From: Gammaproteobacteria bacterium
GTDB taxonomy: Bacteria > Pseudomonadota > Gammaproteobacteria > Pseudomonadales > Cellvibrionaceae
Assembly (NCBI GenBank): GCA_004172865.1
Contig: SEBV01000013.1
Location: 62,001 to 126,000 of the forward strand
Direction: 5' to 3'
Length of the DNA: 64,000 bases
Shown here: positions 27,955 to 36,964 of the stretch, piece by piece
How positions within the stretch are numbered: the stretch's first letter is position 1
Layout of the letters: every line of letters begins with the position of its first letter
Program-made: the position numbers and the translations under genes
The notes under the pieces: model-generated
The model's input: the letters and a program-made list of their open reading frames with translations, nothing else
Told to the model about the DNA's origin: nothing
The model's database searches: none

Positions 27955-27986
27955 AAAAAACCCCGGTTGATGAAAACCGGGGTTTT
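27955..27986 (-). terminator. Terminator of mlaC
   Basis: AAAACCCCGGTT (27957-27968) and AACCGGGGTTTT (27975-27986) form a perfect 12-bp stem with a six-base loop and a U-tract on the minus strand, 24 bp after the mlaC stop. It isolates mlaC from ibaG-murA. Confidence 0.9.
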
Positions 27987-28010
27987 GGGTAAAACTGAAA
28001 TTCGTGTTTC

Positions 28011-28622
28011 TTAGTTAGCGACTAACCAGGTGGCGATAACTTTATCTATATCTTTGTCATTTTTAATCATGGCTTGATCAAATTGGCTAGTAAAAGATTC
28101 ACCCAGATTCACGCCATTTAACACTACGTTAATCAACTTCCATTCACCGTTGTCATTCAATTTCAAGGTGTAGGAAAGTTTATGCGTATTACCTTTATCG
28201 CTTACTTCCTGATCCACACTTACACGACGCGCGTCAGCAGGTAAAGTCACAGGAATTGTTTTAACAGTGCTGTCAGCATAATTGGCAATGCCTTTCGCGT
28301 AGGTTTTAATCAAACCATTCTTAAACACCGCTGTGAATCTTTCGATTTGATCTGGCGTAGCGGTTTTGGCAGATTTGCGCATTACGGCTTTAGCGATAAA
28401 ACTAAAATCGACCACTGAATCCAGTGTTTTTTGAATGTCCGTGTAATATGCCTCAGTAGCCTTGCCTGCAGCATTGTGCTTTTTCACAGTGGCAAACAAC
28501 TCGGTAGTGGCTTGCTCAACAATAACTTGTGGCGATTTTTCGGCCGCGGATGCCAATGGCGGAACAACCATCAACGCCAAAGATAAAAGAGCACCGGTGA
28601 GGTTTTGGTACAGTGGTTTCAT
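28011..28622 (-). CDS. mlaC: Periplasmic phospholipid-binding protein MlaC
   Basis: MlaC (203 residues) shuttles phospholipids between the outer-membrane MlaA complex and the inner-membrane MlaFEDB transporter. It has a signal peptide ending PPLASA near residue 26 and the MlaC/Ttg2 fold (VVDFSFIAKAVMRKSAKTATPDQIERFTAVFK and LINVVLNGVNLGESFTSQFDQ). In E. coli and Pseudomonas it belongs to an mlaFEDCB operon at this very locus. Here mlaF, mlaE, mlaD and mlaB are missing on both sides, and mlaC has its own terminator. The gene looks intact. Confidence 0.93.
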   Translation of the reverse strand: MKPLYQNLTGALLSLALMVVPPLASAAEKSPQVIVEQATTELFATVKKHNAAGKATEAYYTDIQKTLDSVVDFSFIAKAVMRKSAKTATPDQIERFTAVFKNGLIKTYAKGIANYADSTVKTIPVTLPADARRVSVDQEVSDKGNTHKLSYTLKLNDNGEWKLINVVLNGVNLGESFTSQFDQAMIKNDKDIDKVIATWLVAN

Positions 28623-28944
28623 TTGTTTACCTTCCTAATTAAATTTCCAAACAATGCGTTGCGGTAAGCAGACACTCTTCAGGTATAAATATCGAATGCC
28701 TTTTACTCACAGCTCGAAAAGTCTCATCAAGCTCAACGCGTAGCGAGCGGCACTAACACCGCTGGTTTTATCGCTCAGTAAAATTCATTGAGCAAATTCA
28801 GTTCTGCGCGAATTGTAAAATGGGGTTTGAATCCCCAATATCAAGCGAGCAGATTATTTAATATCAATATCGCTATAATGACCTCCCTGCGCATTTGCCA
28901 ATAGTGTTAATAGTCACAACGAATGACCAATATGAGATCCATCC
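28623..28944. other. Divergent intergenic region between mlaC and kdsD
   Basis: About 320 bp where mlaF, mlaE and mlaD would be expected. A perfect TATAAT (28874-28879) facing kdsD is its best -10 candidate, with a poor -35. A small hairpin TGGGG..CCCCA lies at about 28822-28838. No remnant of a transporter gene is recognisable. Confidence 0.4.
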
Positions 28945-29916
28945 ATGCCCCAATTTGATTTTGTTAAGTCTGGCCTTAGGACGATTAGCATCGAATCCGA
29001 TGCGGTGATCGCCTTGAGCCAGCGTCTTGATCAGGACTTCATCAAGGCATGCGAACTCATACTTAAGTGCCCCGGCCGCATTATCGTGACCGGCATGGGC
29101 AAATCCGGACATATCGGTAAAAAAATTGCCGCGACTCTCGCAAGCACGGGAACACCATCGTTCTTTGTGCATCCAGGAGAAGCCAATCACGGCGATCTTG
29201 GGATGATCACCAAACAAGACATAGTGTTAGCTATTTCTTATTCCGGCACTTCCAACGAAATTCTTACTCTCTTGCCGCTTCTTAAACGCTCGGGAATAAA
29301 AATTATCAGCATGACCGGTAATCCGCTGTCCACCTTAGCGGAAATAGCTGAAGCCCACCTGAACATTGCTGTAGAAACAGAAGCTTGTCCGTTAGATTTA
29401 GCGCCCACTGCAAGTACGACAGCGACTTTAGTACTCGGTGATGCACTCGCAATTGCGCTTTTAGAAGCGCGTGGCTTTACCGAAGAAGACTTTGCATTTT
29501 CTCATCCTGGAGGTGCGCTAGGCCGCAAACTCCTTTTGCGCGTGGTTGATATTATGCATACCGGCGAACAAATTCCCCGTGTGTTAGCGAACGCAAATTT
29601 AAGTGAAGCGTTACTCACGATGACGGAAAAAGGTTTTGGGATGACCACAGTTGTCGATGATAACAATCAATTGTTAGGTATTTTTACCGACGGCGATTTG
29701 CGTCGTACCGTTGATAAAGGTATCAACCTAAACGGTGTAGCTATAAGCGATTTAATGAATCGCACGCCCAAAACAATTGGCACTAAAGCACTACCGGCTG
29801 AAGCGTTAAAAATGATGGAAGATTTAAAAATCACCGCATTAGTTGTGCGTGATGAACAAAATCGCCCAATCGGCGTCTTACACATGCATGACCTGCTGCG
29901 CGCAGGTGTTGTTTAA
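28945..29916 (+). CDS. kdsD: Arabinose-5-phosphate isomerase KdsD
   Basis: KdsD (323 residues) interconverts ribulose-5-phosphate and arabinose-5-phosphate, the first step to KDO. The N-terminal SIS domain (about 40-190) has GMGKSGHIGKKIAATLASTG, HPGEANHGDLGM, SYSGTSNE and the catalytic His of SHPGGALGRKL. Two CBS domains follow (about 210-320). It is first in the KDO/LPS-transport run, 13 bp before kdsC. Confidence 0.97.
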   Translation: MPQFDFVKSGLRTISIESDAVIALSQRLDQDFIKACELILKCPGRIIVTGMGKSGHIGKKIAATLASTGTPSFFVHPGEANHGDLGMITKQDIVLAISYSGTSNEILTLLPLLKRSGIKIISMTGNPLSTLAEIAEAHLNIAVETEACPLDLAPTASTTATLVLGDALAIALLEARGFTEEDFAFSHPGGALGRKLLLRVVDIMHTGEQIPRVLANANLSEALLTMTEKGFGMTTVVDDNNQLLGIFTDGDLRRTVDKGINLNGVAISDLMNRTPKTIGTKALPAEALKMMEDLKITALVVRDEQNRPIGVLHMHDLLRAGVV

Positions 29917-29929
29917 ATAGGGAATACCT

Positions 29930-30505
29930 TTGAGCCATTCGATTTTACCCATATCAAATTTTCTAGATGCATCTGAATTAGTTGAGCGCGCTAAACGCAT
30001 CAAACTATTTCTGTTGGACGTGGACGGCGTTTTAACTGATGGCCGACTTTATTTCAGCAATCAAGGCGATGAATTTAAGACCTTCAGCACGCTCGACGGC
30101 CATGGCATAAAAATGCTGCAAAAAAGCGGTGTAAAAGTCGGAATAATCACTGGCCGCACCAGCAATCTCGTCGCGAAACGTGCGAGTGATTTGGGCATTA
30201 AAATGTTGATTCAAGGCCGTGAAGATAAGTGGGATGCACTTCAGGAAATTCTTGCGGAGCATCCAGTTGCCCACGAAGAAATCGCTTTTATGGGTGATGA
30301 CTGGCCAGACTTAAGCGTGATGTCACGAGTGGGTTTAGCATTTACGCCCGCTAACGGCCACAGCAGCGTTGTGGAATTATCCCATTGGCAAAGCCAGGCA
30401 CGCGGTGGTGAAGGCGCAGTCCGTGAAGCGTGCGATTTACTGTTAAAAGCGCAGGGCAGTTTTGATCAATTACTTAATTCTTATTTGCCACAGGGCTCGC
30501 AATGA
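29930..30505 (+). CDS. kdsC: KDO-8-phosphate phosphatase KdsC
   Basis: KdsC (191 residues) is a HAD phosphatase that releases KDO from KDO-8-phosphate. Motif I is LLDVDGVLTDG (nucleophile and acid-base Asp), motif II is ITGRTS, the Lys lies in REDKW, and motif III is FMGDDWPD. The start appears to be TTG. It overlaps lptC by four bases (ATGA). Confidence 0.96.
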   Translation: MSHSILPISNFLDASELVERAKRIKLFLLDVDGVLTDGRLYFSNQGDEFKTFSTLDGHGIKMLQKSGVKVGIITGRTSNLVAKRASDLGIKMLIQGREDKWDALQEILAEHPVAHEEIAFMGDDWPDLSVMSRVGLAFTPANGHSSVVELSHWQSQARGGEGAVREACDLLLKAQGSFDQLLNSYLPQGSQ

Positions 30506-31134
30506 TTAAATTACGTGTACCTGCTGTAAACAGTGCAAACCTGGAGCGAATAAATCCGCTACTTTTGCCCTTGCCATGGATTGTGGTCGGCGTATTGGTC
30601 GTTGCCTTTGCCACCATGAAGTACTCAAGTACTGAAGATACTGATACGCCGGAACAAGCGGCCATTAAAATCTTCCCGCAAACCTATCTTACTGAAGTTG
30701 AAATTCGTCAATATGATGAAAATGGCGCGCTGCATTATCAAATGAACTCGCCGCTAATCCGCAGCTTTCAAGTGAAGGAGACAGCAAGCACTGAAGATTA
30801 TTCGCTTTTCCAAACTCCAGTATTTTTATTATCCAATGACCCCAAAAAACCTAGCTGGCATGTAACCGCACAAGAAGGCCGGCTGGATGGTAATGATGAA
30901 TGGTTTACGCTCAAGCAAGACGTTGTTGCGCGCCAAACCTCTGAAAAGCAAGTCGAAACCACCTTCAATACGGAAGAATTACGGCTAAATGCCAGAGATC
31001 AATTCGCGGAAACCGGCAAAGCTGTTACTATGCGCGCCGCTAAAAGCGAGATCACAGCCATTGGCATGCGTGCCGAAATGAAACGTGAACATATTGAATT
31101 ACTCTCCCACGTTAAGGGCACCTATGAACCCTAG
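30502..31134 (+). CDS. lptC: LPS export protein LptC
   Basis: LptC (210 residues) is a bitopic inner-membrane protein of the Lpt bridge. It has one N-terminal helix (about 22-42) and a periplasmic beta-jellyroll (for example LTEVEIRQYDENGALHYQM). It passes LPS from LptB2FG to LptA. Start and stop overlap kdsC and lptA, showing translational coupling. Confidence 0.93.
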   Translation: MIKLRVPAVNSANLERINPLLLPLPWIVVGVLVVAFATMKYSSTEDTDTPEQAAIKIFPQTYLTEVEIRQYDENGALHYQMNSPLIRSFQVKETASTEDYSLFQTPVFLLSNDPKKPSWHVTAQEGRLDGNDEWFTLKQDVVARQTSEKQVETTFNTEELRLNARDQFAETGKAVTMRAAKSEITAIGMRAEMKREHIELLSHVKGTYEP

Positions 31135-31636
31135 CCTTAAATTAAGACTGCTGCGTAGCGTCGCAACCTGTGTGCTGGCGATTAGTCCGCTATGGGTTTA
31201 TGCCTTGCCTTCAGACAAAAATCAGTCACTGCATATCGAAGCCGACAAGCAAGAAATTGACCTTAAGCAAGGTGTTGTGGTTTACAGCGGCGATGCCAAA
31301 TTTGTTCAAGGCACATTGGAAATTACGGCGAAGAAAATTACCGTTCACAGAGACAAAGACCAATCGATAGAATCGGTTGTTGCTGAAGGCTCACCCGCAA
31401 AATATCAACAACAGCCTGAAGCGGGGAAGCCCATCATTCACGCTGAAGCAAATAAACTGAATTACAGTGTTAAAAATGAATATTTGGTGATGGAAGAGAA
31501 CGTATCCATTGAGCAAAACGGCGCGGTTACCAAATCCGGTCATGCTGATTACGATATCAAAAGCCAAACCGCAAAATTTTCGGGGACTGGCCGTGTAGAA
31601 ACGGTAATTCCTCCAAAACCTGAGAAAAAAGAATAA
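31124..31636 (+). CDS. lptA: Periplasmic LPS transport protein LptA
   Basis: LptA (170 residues from the ATG at 31124) forms the periplasmic filament that carries LPS. The chosen ATG follows AAGGG and is directly followed by a signal peptide ending in WVYA (MNPSLKLRLLRSV then a hydrophobic core). Family features are LHIEADKQEIDLKQGVVVYS, GDAKFVQGTLEITAKKI and a second SGHADYD strand set. It overlaps the lptC end by 11 bp. Confidence 0.94.
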   Translation: MNPSLKLRLLRSVATCVLAISPLWVYALPSDKNQSLHIEADKQEIDLKQGVVVYSGDAKFVQGTLEITAKKITVHRDKDQSIESVVAEGSPAKYQQQPEAGKPIIHAEANKLNYSVKNEYLVMEENVSIEQNGAVTKSGHADYDIKSQTAKFSGTGRVETVIPPKPEKKE

Positions 31637-31639
31637 TCC

Positions 31640-32365
31640 ATGGCTAGCCTTCACGCTCAACACCTCGCCAAAAGTTACAAAAAACGCAGAGTCGTTATTG
31701 ATGTTTCAGTAACCGTTAGCAGCGGCCAAATTGTCGGCCTACTCGGCCCCAACGGCGCTGGCAAAACTACGTGTTTTTATATGATTGCGGGCTTGGTTGA
31801 AGCGGATAATGGCCGTGTATTAATTGATGAACTGGATATCACCGGCCTGCCAATTCACGGTCGCGCCCGTGCTGGTATTGGTTATTTGCCGCAAGAAGCC
31901 TCTATTTTTCGTAAACTAAGTGTTGCCAATAACATTATGGCGATCCTTGAAACTCGTAAAGATTTGGATCGCAAGCAGCGTTTGGCAAAGATGGAATCTC
32001 TGCTGCAGGAGTTTCACATCACTCATATTCGCGACAACCTGGGCATGGCGCTCTCCGGTGGTGAACGCCGCCGCGTTGAAATTGCGCGCGCATTGGCTAC
32101 AGATCCCAAATTTATTCTGCTCGATGAACCTTTCGCGGGTGTAGACCCTATTTCGGTTGCGGATATCAAAGAAATCGTTCGCCACCTTAAAGAACGTGGC
32201 ATCGGCGTGTTAATCACCGACCACAATGTGCGCGAAACTCTCGATATTTGTGAAACAGCCTATATCGTAAGCGAAGGCCACATTATTGCGTCTGGCAATT
32301 CACAAGCAATTTTGGCGAACGACAAAGTTCGCGAAGTTTATCTAGGCGAAGACTTTAAACTTTAG
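31640..32365 (+). CDS. lptB: LPS export ABC transporter ATPase LptB
   Basis: LptB (241 residues) powers LPS extraction with LptFG. Motifs are Walker [15 protein letters not shown], the Q-loop [18 protein letters not shown], the signature [15 protein letters not shown], Walker [17 protein letters not shown] and the switch His in [10 protein letters not shown]. It follows lptA by three bases. Confidence 0.98.
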   Translation: MASLHAQHLAKSYKKRRVVIDVSVTVSSGQIVGLLGPNGAGKTTCFYMIAGLVEADNGRVLIDELDITGLPIHGRARAGIGYLPQEASIFRKLSVANNIMAILETRKDLDRKQRLAKMESLLQEFHITHIRDNLGMALSGGERRRVEIARALATDPKFILLDEPFAGVDPISVADIKEIVRHLKERGIGVLITDHNVRETLDICETAYIVSEGHIIASGNSQAILANDKVREVYLGEDFKL

Positions 32366-32427
32366 TGCTGCTGCAAGACCCAGTTTTCCTCCACTTATAT
32401 GCTTGACAAAACTCCATGTTTGGATGT

Positions 32428-32444
32428 TAGGCATAAAGATTGCT
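32428..32444 (+). promoter_or_regulatory. Candidate sigma-54 promoter upstream of rpoN
   Basis: AGGCATAAAGATTGCT has GG and GC exactly 10 bp apart, the -24/-12 spacing, and matches the consensus at GGCA and TTGCT. A sigma-70-like TTGACA (32403-32408) lies just upstream. Either could drive rpoN, whose ATG is about 125 bp further on. Confidence 0.35.
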
Positions 32445-32569
32445 TTAATTATTTCTCATTCGCACCATTGAGTTATTGCCTAGCGCGCAAACCCTGACTA
32501 AACTCCACCTAACAGTGTTTGGTTTTTTGCCTGCATTTTTATGCCAGCTAAGGGTTTGTCGTCCATACA

Positions 32570-34213
32570 ATGAAGCAATCTCTCCAACTCAAAATGGGTC
32601 AGCAACTGACCATGACCCCGCAACTGCAGCAGGCGATTCGCCTTTTGCAATTGTCCACTCTCGATCTTCAGCAAGAAATTCAGGAAGCACTCGACTCCAA
32701 CCCCATGCTGGAAGTTGAAGACAGCTTCGACACGCCAGCCGCGCCCAATGAATTTGAAGATGGCGATTACGTTCGCACGCAGGAAATAGCCGCTAGCAGC
32801 GACAGTAACACTGACGACTTCAGCGAGAGTTACTCTGGCGAAATTACTTACAGTGAATCCAGTAGTGACCAATTTAGTGAAGGAAAGTTTGGCGACGAAA
32901 GTTTTGGTGAAACAACCAGCTTTAGTGACAGCGAAGGCTTCGGCGAATCAGACAATTATTCCGGCACCGATGATTACAGCGAAAGCGCCACCGAATGGAA
33001 TGAAGCCATTCCCGCAGAACTCCCAGTAGACACAAGTTGGGACGATGTTTACCAAACCAATCCAGCCAGTGGCTCAACCAATTACGACAATGACGATGGT
33101 GATTTTGAAAGCCGTCGCGCTGCAACAGATTCGCTTTACGACCACCTAATGTGGCAATTAAATCTCACGCCCATGTCAGACCGCGACCGCATTATTGCCA
33201 TGGCAATTATCGATGCAGTTGAACCTAGCGGCATGCTGTCAGTCACATTAGAAGACATCTACAGCGGCCTGATTAATGAATGGGATGATTTGGAACTTGA
33301 TGAAGTTGAGGCGGTACAGCATCGCATTCAACAGTTCGACCCCTGCGGTGCTTGCAGCCAAAATCTGGCTGAGTGTTTGACAGTGCAACTGCATCAATTC
33401 GACCCTACTACCCCGTTTTTGGCGGAAGCAAAATTAATCGCGAAACAATATTTGCCTTTATTGGCTAGCCGCGATTTTCGTCAACTAATGCGTCGCACCA
33501 AACTCAGAGAAGATGAGCTGAGTCAGGCAGTAACCTTAATTCAAAGCTTGAACCCGCGGCCAGGCGATATTATTGCCAGTGGCGATACTGAATATGTTGT
33601 CCCCGATGTATTCGTTGATAAACGCGAAGGCCGCTGGGTCGTAGAATTAAATCCGGAAATTGCACCGCGCCTACGAATTAACTCTGATTATGCGTCGCTG
33701 GTGAAGCGCGCCGACTCAAGCAGCGACAACACTTTTTTAAAAGATAATTTACAAGAAGCACGCTGGTTCTTGAAAAGTTTACAAAGCCGCAACGAAACTT
33801 TGCTAAAAGTTGCCAGTTGTATTGTTGAAAAACAACGCGGTTTTCTAGACTATGGTGCAGAGGCGATGAAGCCACTTGTTCTCCACGATATTGCTGAAAT
33901 TGTTGAAATGCATGAATCCACTATTTCACGCGTAACAACTCAAAAATTTATGCACACACCACAGGGAATTTTTGAGTTGAAATATTTCTTCTCAAGCCAT
34001 GTGAGTACAGATTCCGGCGGCGAATGTTCATCTACAGCGATTCGCGCCTTGATTAAAAAATTAGTAAATGCGGAAAATCCTAAGAAGCCGTTAAGCGATA
34101 GTAAAATTACCGATTTATTAGGCGAGCAGGGAATTCAGGTTGCGCGTCGTACCATCGCAAAATATCGCGAGTCACTCAACATTCCGCCATCCAATGAACG
34201 CAAAACGTTATAA
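32570..34213 (+). CDS. rpoN: RNA polymerase sigma-54 factor RpoN
   Basis: Sigma-54 (547 residues) directs polymerase to -24/-12 promoters with enhancer-binding activators. Region I is the Gln/Leu-rich start ([20 protein letters not shown], about 5-24). Region II (about 55-170) is a long acidic Ser/Asp/Glu/Gly stretch with repeated FSEG- and FGE-like units. The core-binding region and helix-turn-helix follow ([14 protein letters not shown]), and the RpoN box is [10 protein letters not shown] near 525-534. The protein is longer than E. coli RpoN (477) because of region II. It is followed by hpf, ptsN, rapZ and npr. Confidence 0.97.
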   Translation: MKQSLQLKMGQQLTMTPQLQQAIRLLQLSTLDLQQEIQEALDSNPMLEVEDSFDTPAAPNEFEDGDYVRTQEIAASSDSNTDDFSESYSGEITYSESSSDQFSEGKFGDESFGETTSFSDSEGFGESDNYSGTDDYSESATEWNEAIPAELPVDTSWDDVYQTNPASGSTNYDNDDGDFESRRAATDSLYDHLMWQLNLTPMSDRDRIIAMAIIDAVEPSGMLSVTLEDIYSGLINEWDDLELDEVEAVQHRIQQFDPCGACSQNLAECLTVQLHQFDPTTPFLAEAKLIAKQYLPLLASRDFRQLMRRTKLREDELSQAVTLIQSLNPRPGDIIASGDTEYVVPDVFVDKREGRWVVELNPEIAPRLRINSDYASLVKRADSSSDNTFLKDNLQEARWFLKSLQSRNETLLKVASCIVEKQRGFLDYGAEAMKPLVLHDIAEIVEMHESTISRVTTQKFMHTPQGIFELKYFFSSHVSTDSGGECSSTAIRALIKKLVNAENPKKPLSDSKITDLLGEQGIQVARRTIAKYRESLNIPPSNERKTL

Positions 34214-34287
34214 CTTTTACAATAATTTTTTGCGCATTGCAGATTGCAATCAGTTCCACCAACGAGAAGTACTATGAGGAAGTCTCT

Positions 34288-34578
34288 ATGCAAATAAATA
34301 TCAGTGGCCACCACTTGGAAATTACTGAATCATTGAGAGATTATGTATCGAGCAAATTGGAACGCTTAAATAATCATCACGACCGCATCACCAGCACTCA
34401 CGTAATTCTTTCAGTCGATAAACTCGAACAAAAAGCGGAAGCCACCTTGCACGTTAGCGGTAAAGATATTTTTGCCGATGCAACCGATACAGATTTATAT
34501 GCAGCTATAGATTCGCTGGCCGACAAACTCGATCGTCAGCTAATTAAACACAAAGAAAAGATGCGCAGTCATCGCTAA
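34288..34578 (+). CDS. hpf: Ribosome hibernation promoting factor, short form
   Basis: HPF (96 residues from the ATG at 34288, preceded by GAGGAAG) binds the decoding centre and promotes 100S ribosome dimers in stationary phase. Recognised by MQINISGHHLEITESLRDYV, HDRITSTHVILSV and AAIDSLADKLDRQLIKHKEK. It lies between rpoN and ptsN as in most gammaproteobacteria. Confidence 0.96.
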   Translation: MQINISGHHLEITESLRDYVSSKLERLNNHHDRITSTHVILSVDKLEQKAEATLHVSGKDIFADATDTDLYAAIDSLADKLDRQLIKHKEKMRSHR

Positions 34579-34590
34579 TCGCCCACCATC

Positions 34591-35037
34591 ATGCAAATAG
34601 AATCTCTGTTAACACTTGAGCGCACCCGCAGCAGCCTGGAAGCCAGCGGTAAACGAAGTGCTCTGGAATTACTTGCGCAGACCATCGCGCAAGATATTCC
34701 CAATATTGATGCCGACGATTTGTTTCGCCGCTTTCTTGCGCGCGAACGTTTAGGCTCTACTGGAATCGGTCACGGTATTGCGATTCCCCATTGCCGCATT
34801 AATAACAGCGCCGGCGCTGTGGGCGCGTTAATTACGCTGACGCAGCCAATAGAATTCGATTCAATTGACAGCGAGCCCGTCGATATTTTATTTGCCATGC
34901 TAGTGCCAGAAGAAGCTCACGATGAGCATTTAAAAAATCTGGCAGCATTGGCCGGCGCACTTACGCGCAGTGAATTTCGCCAACGCTTACGTGCAGCTGA
35001 TGACCATGCAACGCTTTACCAAGCTGCAATAAGTTAG
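34591..35037 (+). CDS. ptsN: Nitrogen PTS enzyme IIA (PtsN)
   Basis: EIIA-Ntr (148 residues) is the terminal phosphoacceptor of the regulatory nitrogen PTS; it controls potassium transport and phosphate signalling rather than sugar uptake. The phosphorylated His is His67 in GIAIPHCRI. The family segment LLTLERTRSSLEASGKRSALE opens the protein. It lies 12 bp after hpf. Confidence 0.96.
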   Translation: MQIESLLTLERTRSSLEASGKRSALELLAQTIAQDIPNIDADDLFRRFLARERLGSTGIGHGIAIPHCRINNSAGAVGALITLTQPIEFDSIDSEPVDILFAMLVPEEAHDEHLKNLAALAGALTRSEFRQRLRAADDHATLYQAAIS

Positions 35038-35107
35038 TTATGACGTTATTAACCTTTAGGCTTTTTGTCATGGACAAAACCAGTTATCCCTTCAAGGAAC
35101 TGCGCTT

Positions 35108-35977
35108 ATGCAATTAGTCATTGTGAGCGGCTTGTCTGGCTCAGGTAAAAGTACCGCGCTGCATGTATTGGAAGACGTGGGTTATAACTGTATCGACAAT
35201 TTGCCGGTGAGTTTATTGCCAGCACTCGTCGCGCAAATTGAAATTCACAAAGATGACAAGCACAAATTTGCTATAGGCATTGATGTGCGCAATGCATGGA
35301 AAAATTTACAAATTTTTCCAGAAATGATTAACACCCTGAAAGAAGCGCATGTCCCTTTTACGGTTATCTTTTTAGATTCTCAAGCGTCGGTGTTAATTCA
35401 ACGCTTCAGTGAGACCAGACGTAAACATCCGCTTAGCGACAACTCCACGAATTTGGCGGAAGCCATTAGTAATGAACAGGAATTGCTGGAACCGATTCGT
35501 GATACAGCGGATCAAATTATCGACACCAGCCACCTTACGCTGCACGAGTTGCGCGATTTGGTGAAAGAGCGCGTTGTAGGCCGCGGTCAGTCGGGAATGG
35601 CGATTTTGTTTGAGTCCTTTGGTTTCAAACACGGCATTCCGATTAACGCAGACGTGGTTTTCGATGCGCGCTGCTTGCCGAATCCACATTGGAAACCAAA
35701 TTTGCGTCCGCTGACGGGTAAAGACAAAGACGTTATCGACTTTCTGGAAGCAGAACCCGTAGTGCTGGAAATGTACGATGACATTAAGAATTACATGACT
35801 CGCTGGCTACCACGCTACCAGGCGAATAACCGCAGTTACATTACGATTGCGGTGGGTTGTACTGGCGGACAGCATCGCTCGGTCTACTTAAGCGAACGTT
35901 TGAAAGCGCATTTTTCTGACCAGTTTAGCGATGTTCAGGTTAGACACCGCGATATACATAAACACAAGAAAAACTAA
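35108..35977 (+). CDS. rapZ: RNase adaptor protein RapZ
   Basis: RapZ (289 residues) is a nucleotide-binding protein that in E. coli presents GlmZ sRNA to RNase E, controlling glucosamine-6-phosphate synthase. It has Walker A GLSGSGKST (8-16), a Walker B-like GIDVRN segment, and the conserved C-terminal domain with FGFKHGIPINADVVFDARCLPNP and GCTGGQHRSVYL. The npr gene starts two bases after its stop. Confidence 0.96.
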   Translation: MQLVIVSGLSGSGKSTALHVLEDVGYNCIDNLPVSLLPALVAQIEIHKDDKHKFAIGIDVRNAWKNLQIFPEMINTLKEAHVPFTVIFLDSQASVLIQRFSETRRKHPLSDNSTNLAEAISNEQELLEPIRDTADQIIDTSHLTLHELRDLVKERVVGRGQSGMAILFESFGFKHGIPINADVVFDARCLPNPHWKPNLRPLTGKDKDVIDFLEAEPVVLEMYDDIKNYMTRWLPRYQANNRSYITIAVGCTGGQHRSVYLSERLKAHFSDQFSDVQVRHRDIHKHKKN

Positions 35978-35979
35978 CT

Positions 35980-36249
35980 ATGTTGACTGAAACTATTACG
36001 ATCATTAACAAACGTGGATTGCATGCTCGCGCAGCAGCTAAGTTTGCCACGCTGTCGGCCCAGTTTGGCTGCCGCACCCAGGCGCGCACCAGCGGCAGTT
36101 GGGTGGATGCAAAAAGCGTTATGTCGCTGATGTTATTAGCGGCTACCCAAGGCACAAATCTTGAAGTGTCTACCGAAGGCGATGACGAAATCCTGGCGAT
36201 GGACGCCGTTAGAGCGCTGATTAACAATCGTTTTGAGGAAGATGAATAG
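35980..36249 (+). CDS. ptsO: Nitrogen PTS phosphocarrier NPr
   Basis: NPr (89 residues) relays phosphate from EI-Ntr to PtsN. The active His is His15 in KRGLHARAAAKFA. The site equivalent to HPr Ser46 falls in DAKSVMSLMLL, typical of NPr. Adjacent to rapZ and ptsN. Confidence 0.95.
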   Translation: MLTETITIINKRGLHARAAAKFATLSAQFGCRTQARTSGSWVDAKSVMSLMLLAATQGTNLEVSTEGDDEILAMDAVRALINNRFEEDE

Positions 36250-36391
36250 CATCATCCAGCAATTTTACCGGGCAAGCTGACCCATTGTGCCAAAACAAAG
36301 ATTGTTATTTCTCCTCTGTTGACCTACCCTGTGCGACCTTTTTTGACCCTATCTGCATCAAATACTCTTTATCAAGTAGCATGGCAACACT

Positions 36392-36910
36392 ATGGTTTAC
36401 AAATACGACGACATTAATCCCGACGATTACATCAGAAGCAAATCGCAAGCAAAACGCGAGATGACCGCGTTACAAAAGCTGGGTGAATTACTTATCGACT
36501 TTAACGATAAGCAGCTCGCCATGATTCCCGCCGAAGAAAAATTGCTTGATGCCATTCATGAAGCGCGCAAGATGCCGCACCGCGAAGCGCGCCGCCGTCA
36601 TTTGCAATTGATCGGCAAAATAATGCGCGAAACCAATCACGAAGAAATTCAAGCCGCCGTTGATAAAGTACAAGCGCGCAGCGATCAATATATAAATCGC
36701 CAACACCAGGTTGAACGCTTCCGCGATATGCTGATTGATGGCGACAAGCAAATTTTCCAAACCCTTGTTACCAATTGCCCAGGCATTGATGTACAACATT
36801 TAAAGCAATTAGTGCGCAGCGCTCAAAAAGAACGCGAAGAAAATTTACCGCCAAAAAATTCGCGTAAATTGTTTGCTTACATTCGTGAACAATTAGAACT
36901 GCAGGATTAA
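36392..36910 (+). CDS. darP: Ribosome-associated protein DarP/YjgA (DUF615)
   Basis: A 172-residue, charged, largely helical protein of the DUF615/YjgA family, which takes part in late 50S assembly in E. coli. Recognised by SKSQAKREMTALQKLGELL, MPHREARRRHLQLIGKIMR and the C-terminal SRKLFAYIREQLE. It ends ten bases before the bidirectional terminator. Its usual partners tldD and pmbA are not here. Confidence 0.94.
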   Translation: MVYKYDDINPDDYIRSKSQAKREMTALQKLGELLIDFNDKQLAMIPAEEKLLDAIHEARKMPHREARRRHLQLIGKIMRETNHEEIQAAVDKVQARSDQYINRQHQVERFRDMLIDGDKQIFQTLVTNCPGIDVQHLKQLVRSAQKEREENLPPKNSRKLFAYIREQLELQD

Positions 36911-36920
36911 TTTTTCTAGG

Positions 36921-36963
36921 CACAAATAAAAACGGCGACTTAAAGTCGCCGTTTTTATTTGTG
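36921..36963. terminator. Bidirectional terminator between darP and yhdP
   Basis: A perfect 19-bp stem (36921-36939 with 36945-36963) around a TTAAA loop, with a GGCGAC core and A/T-rich flanks, lies between the two convergent stops. Confidence 0.95.
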
Positions 36964-36964
36964 C

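Noticed and set aside
28822-28838. Hairpin resembling a tRNA T-arm (TGGGG-TTTGAAT-CCCCA)
   Set aside because: No matching acceptor, D-arm or anticodon arm can be folded around it, so it is not a tRNA gene and is weak evidence for a remnant.
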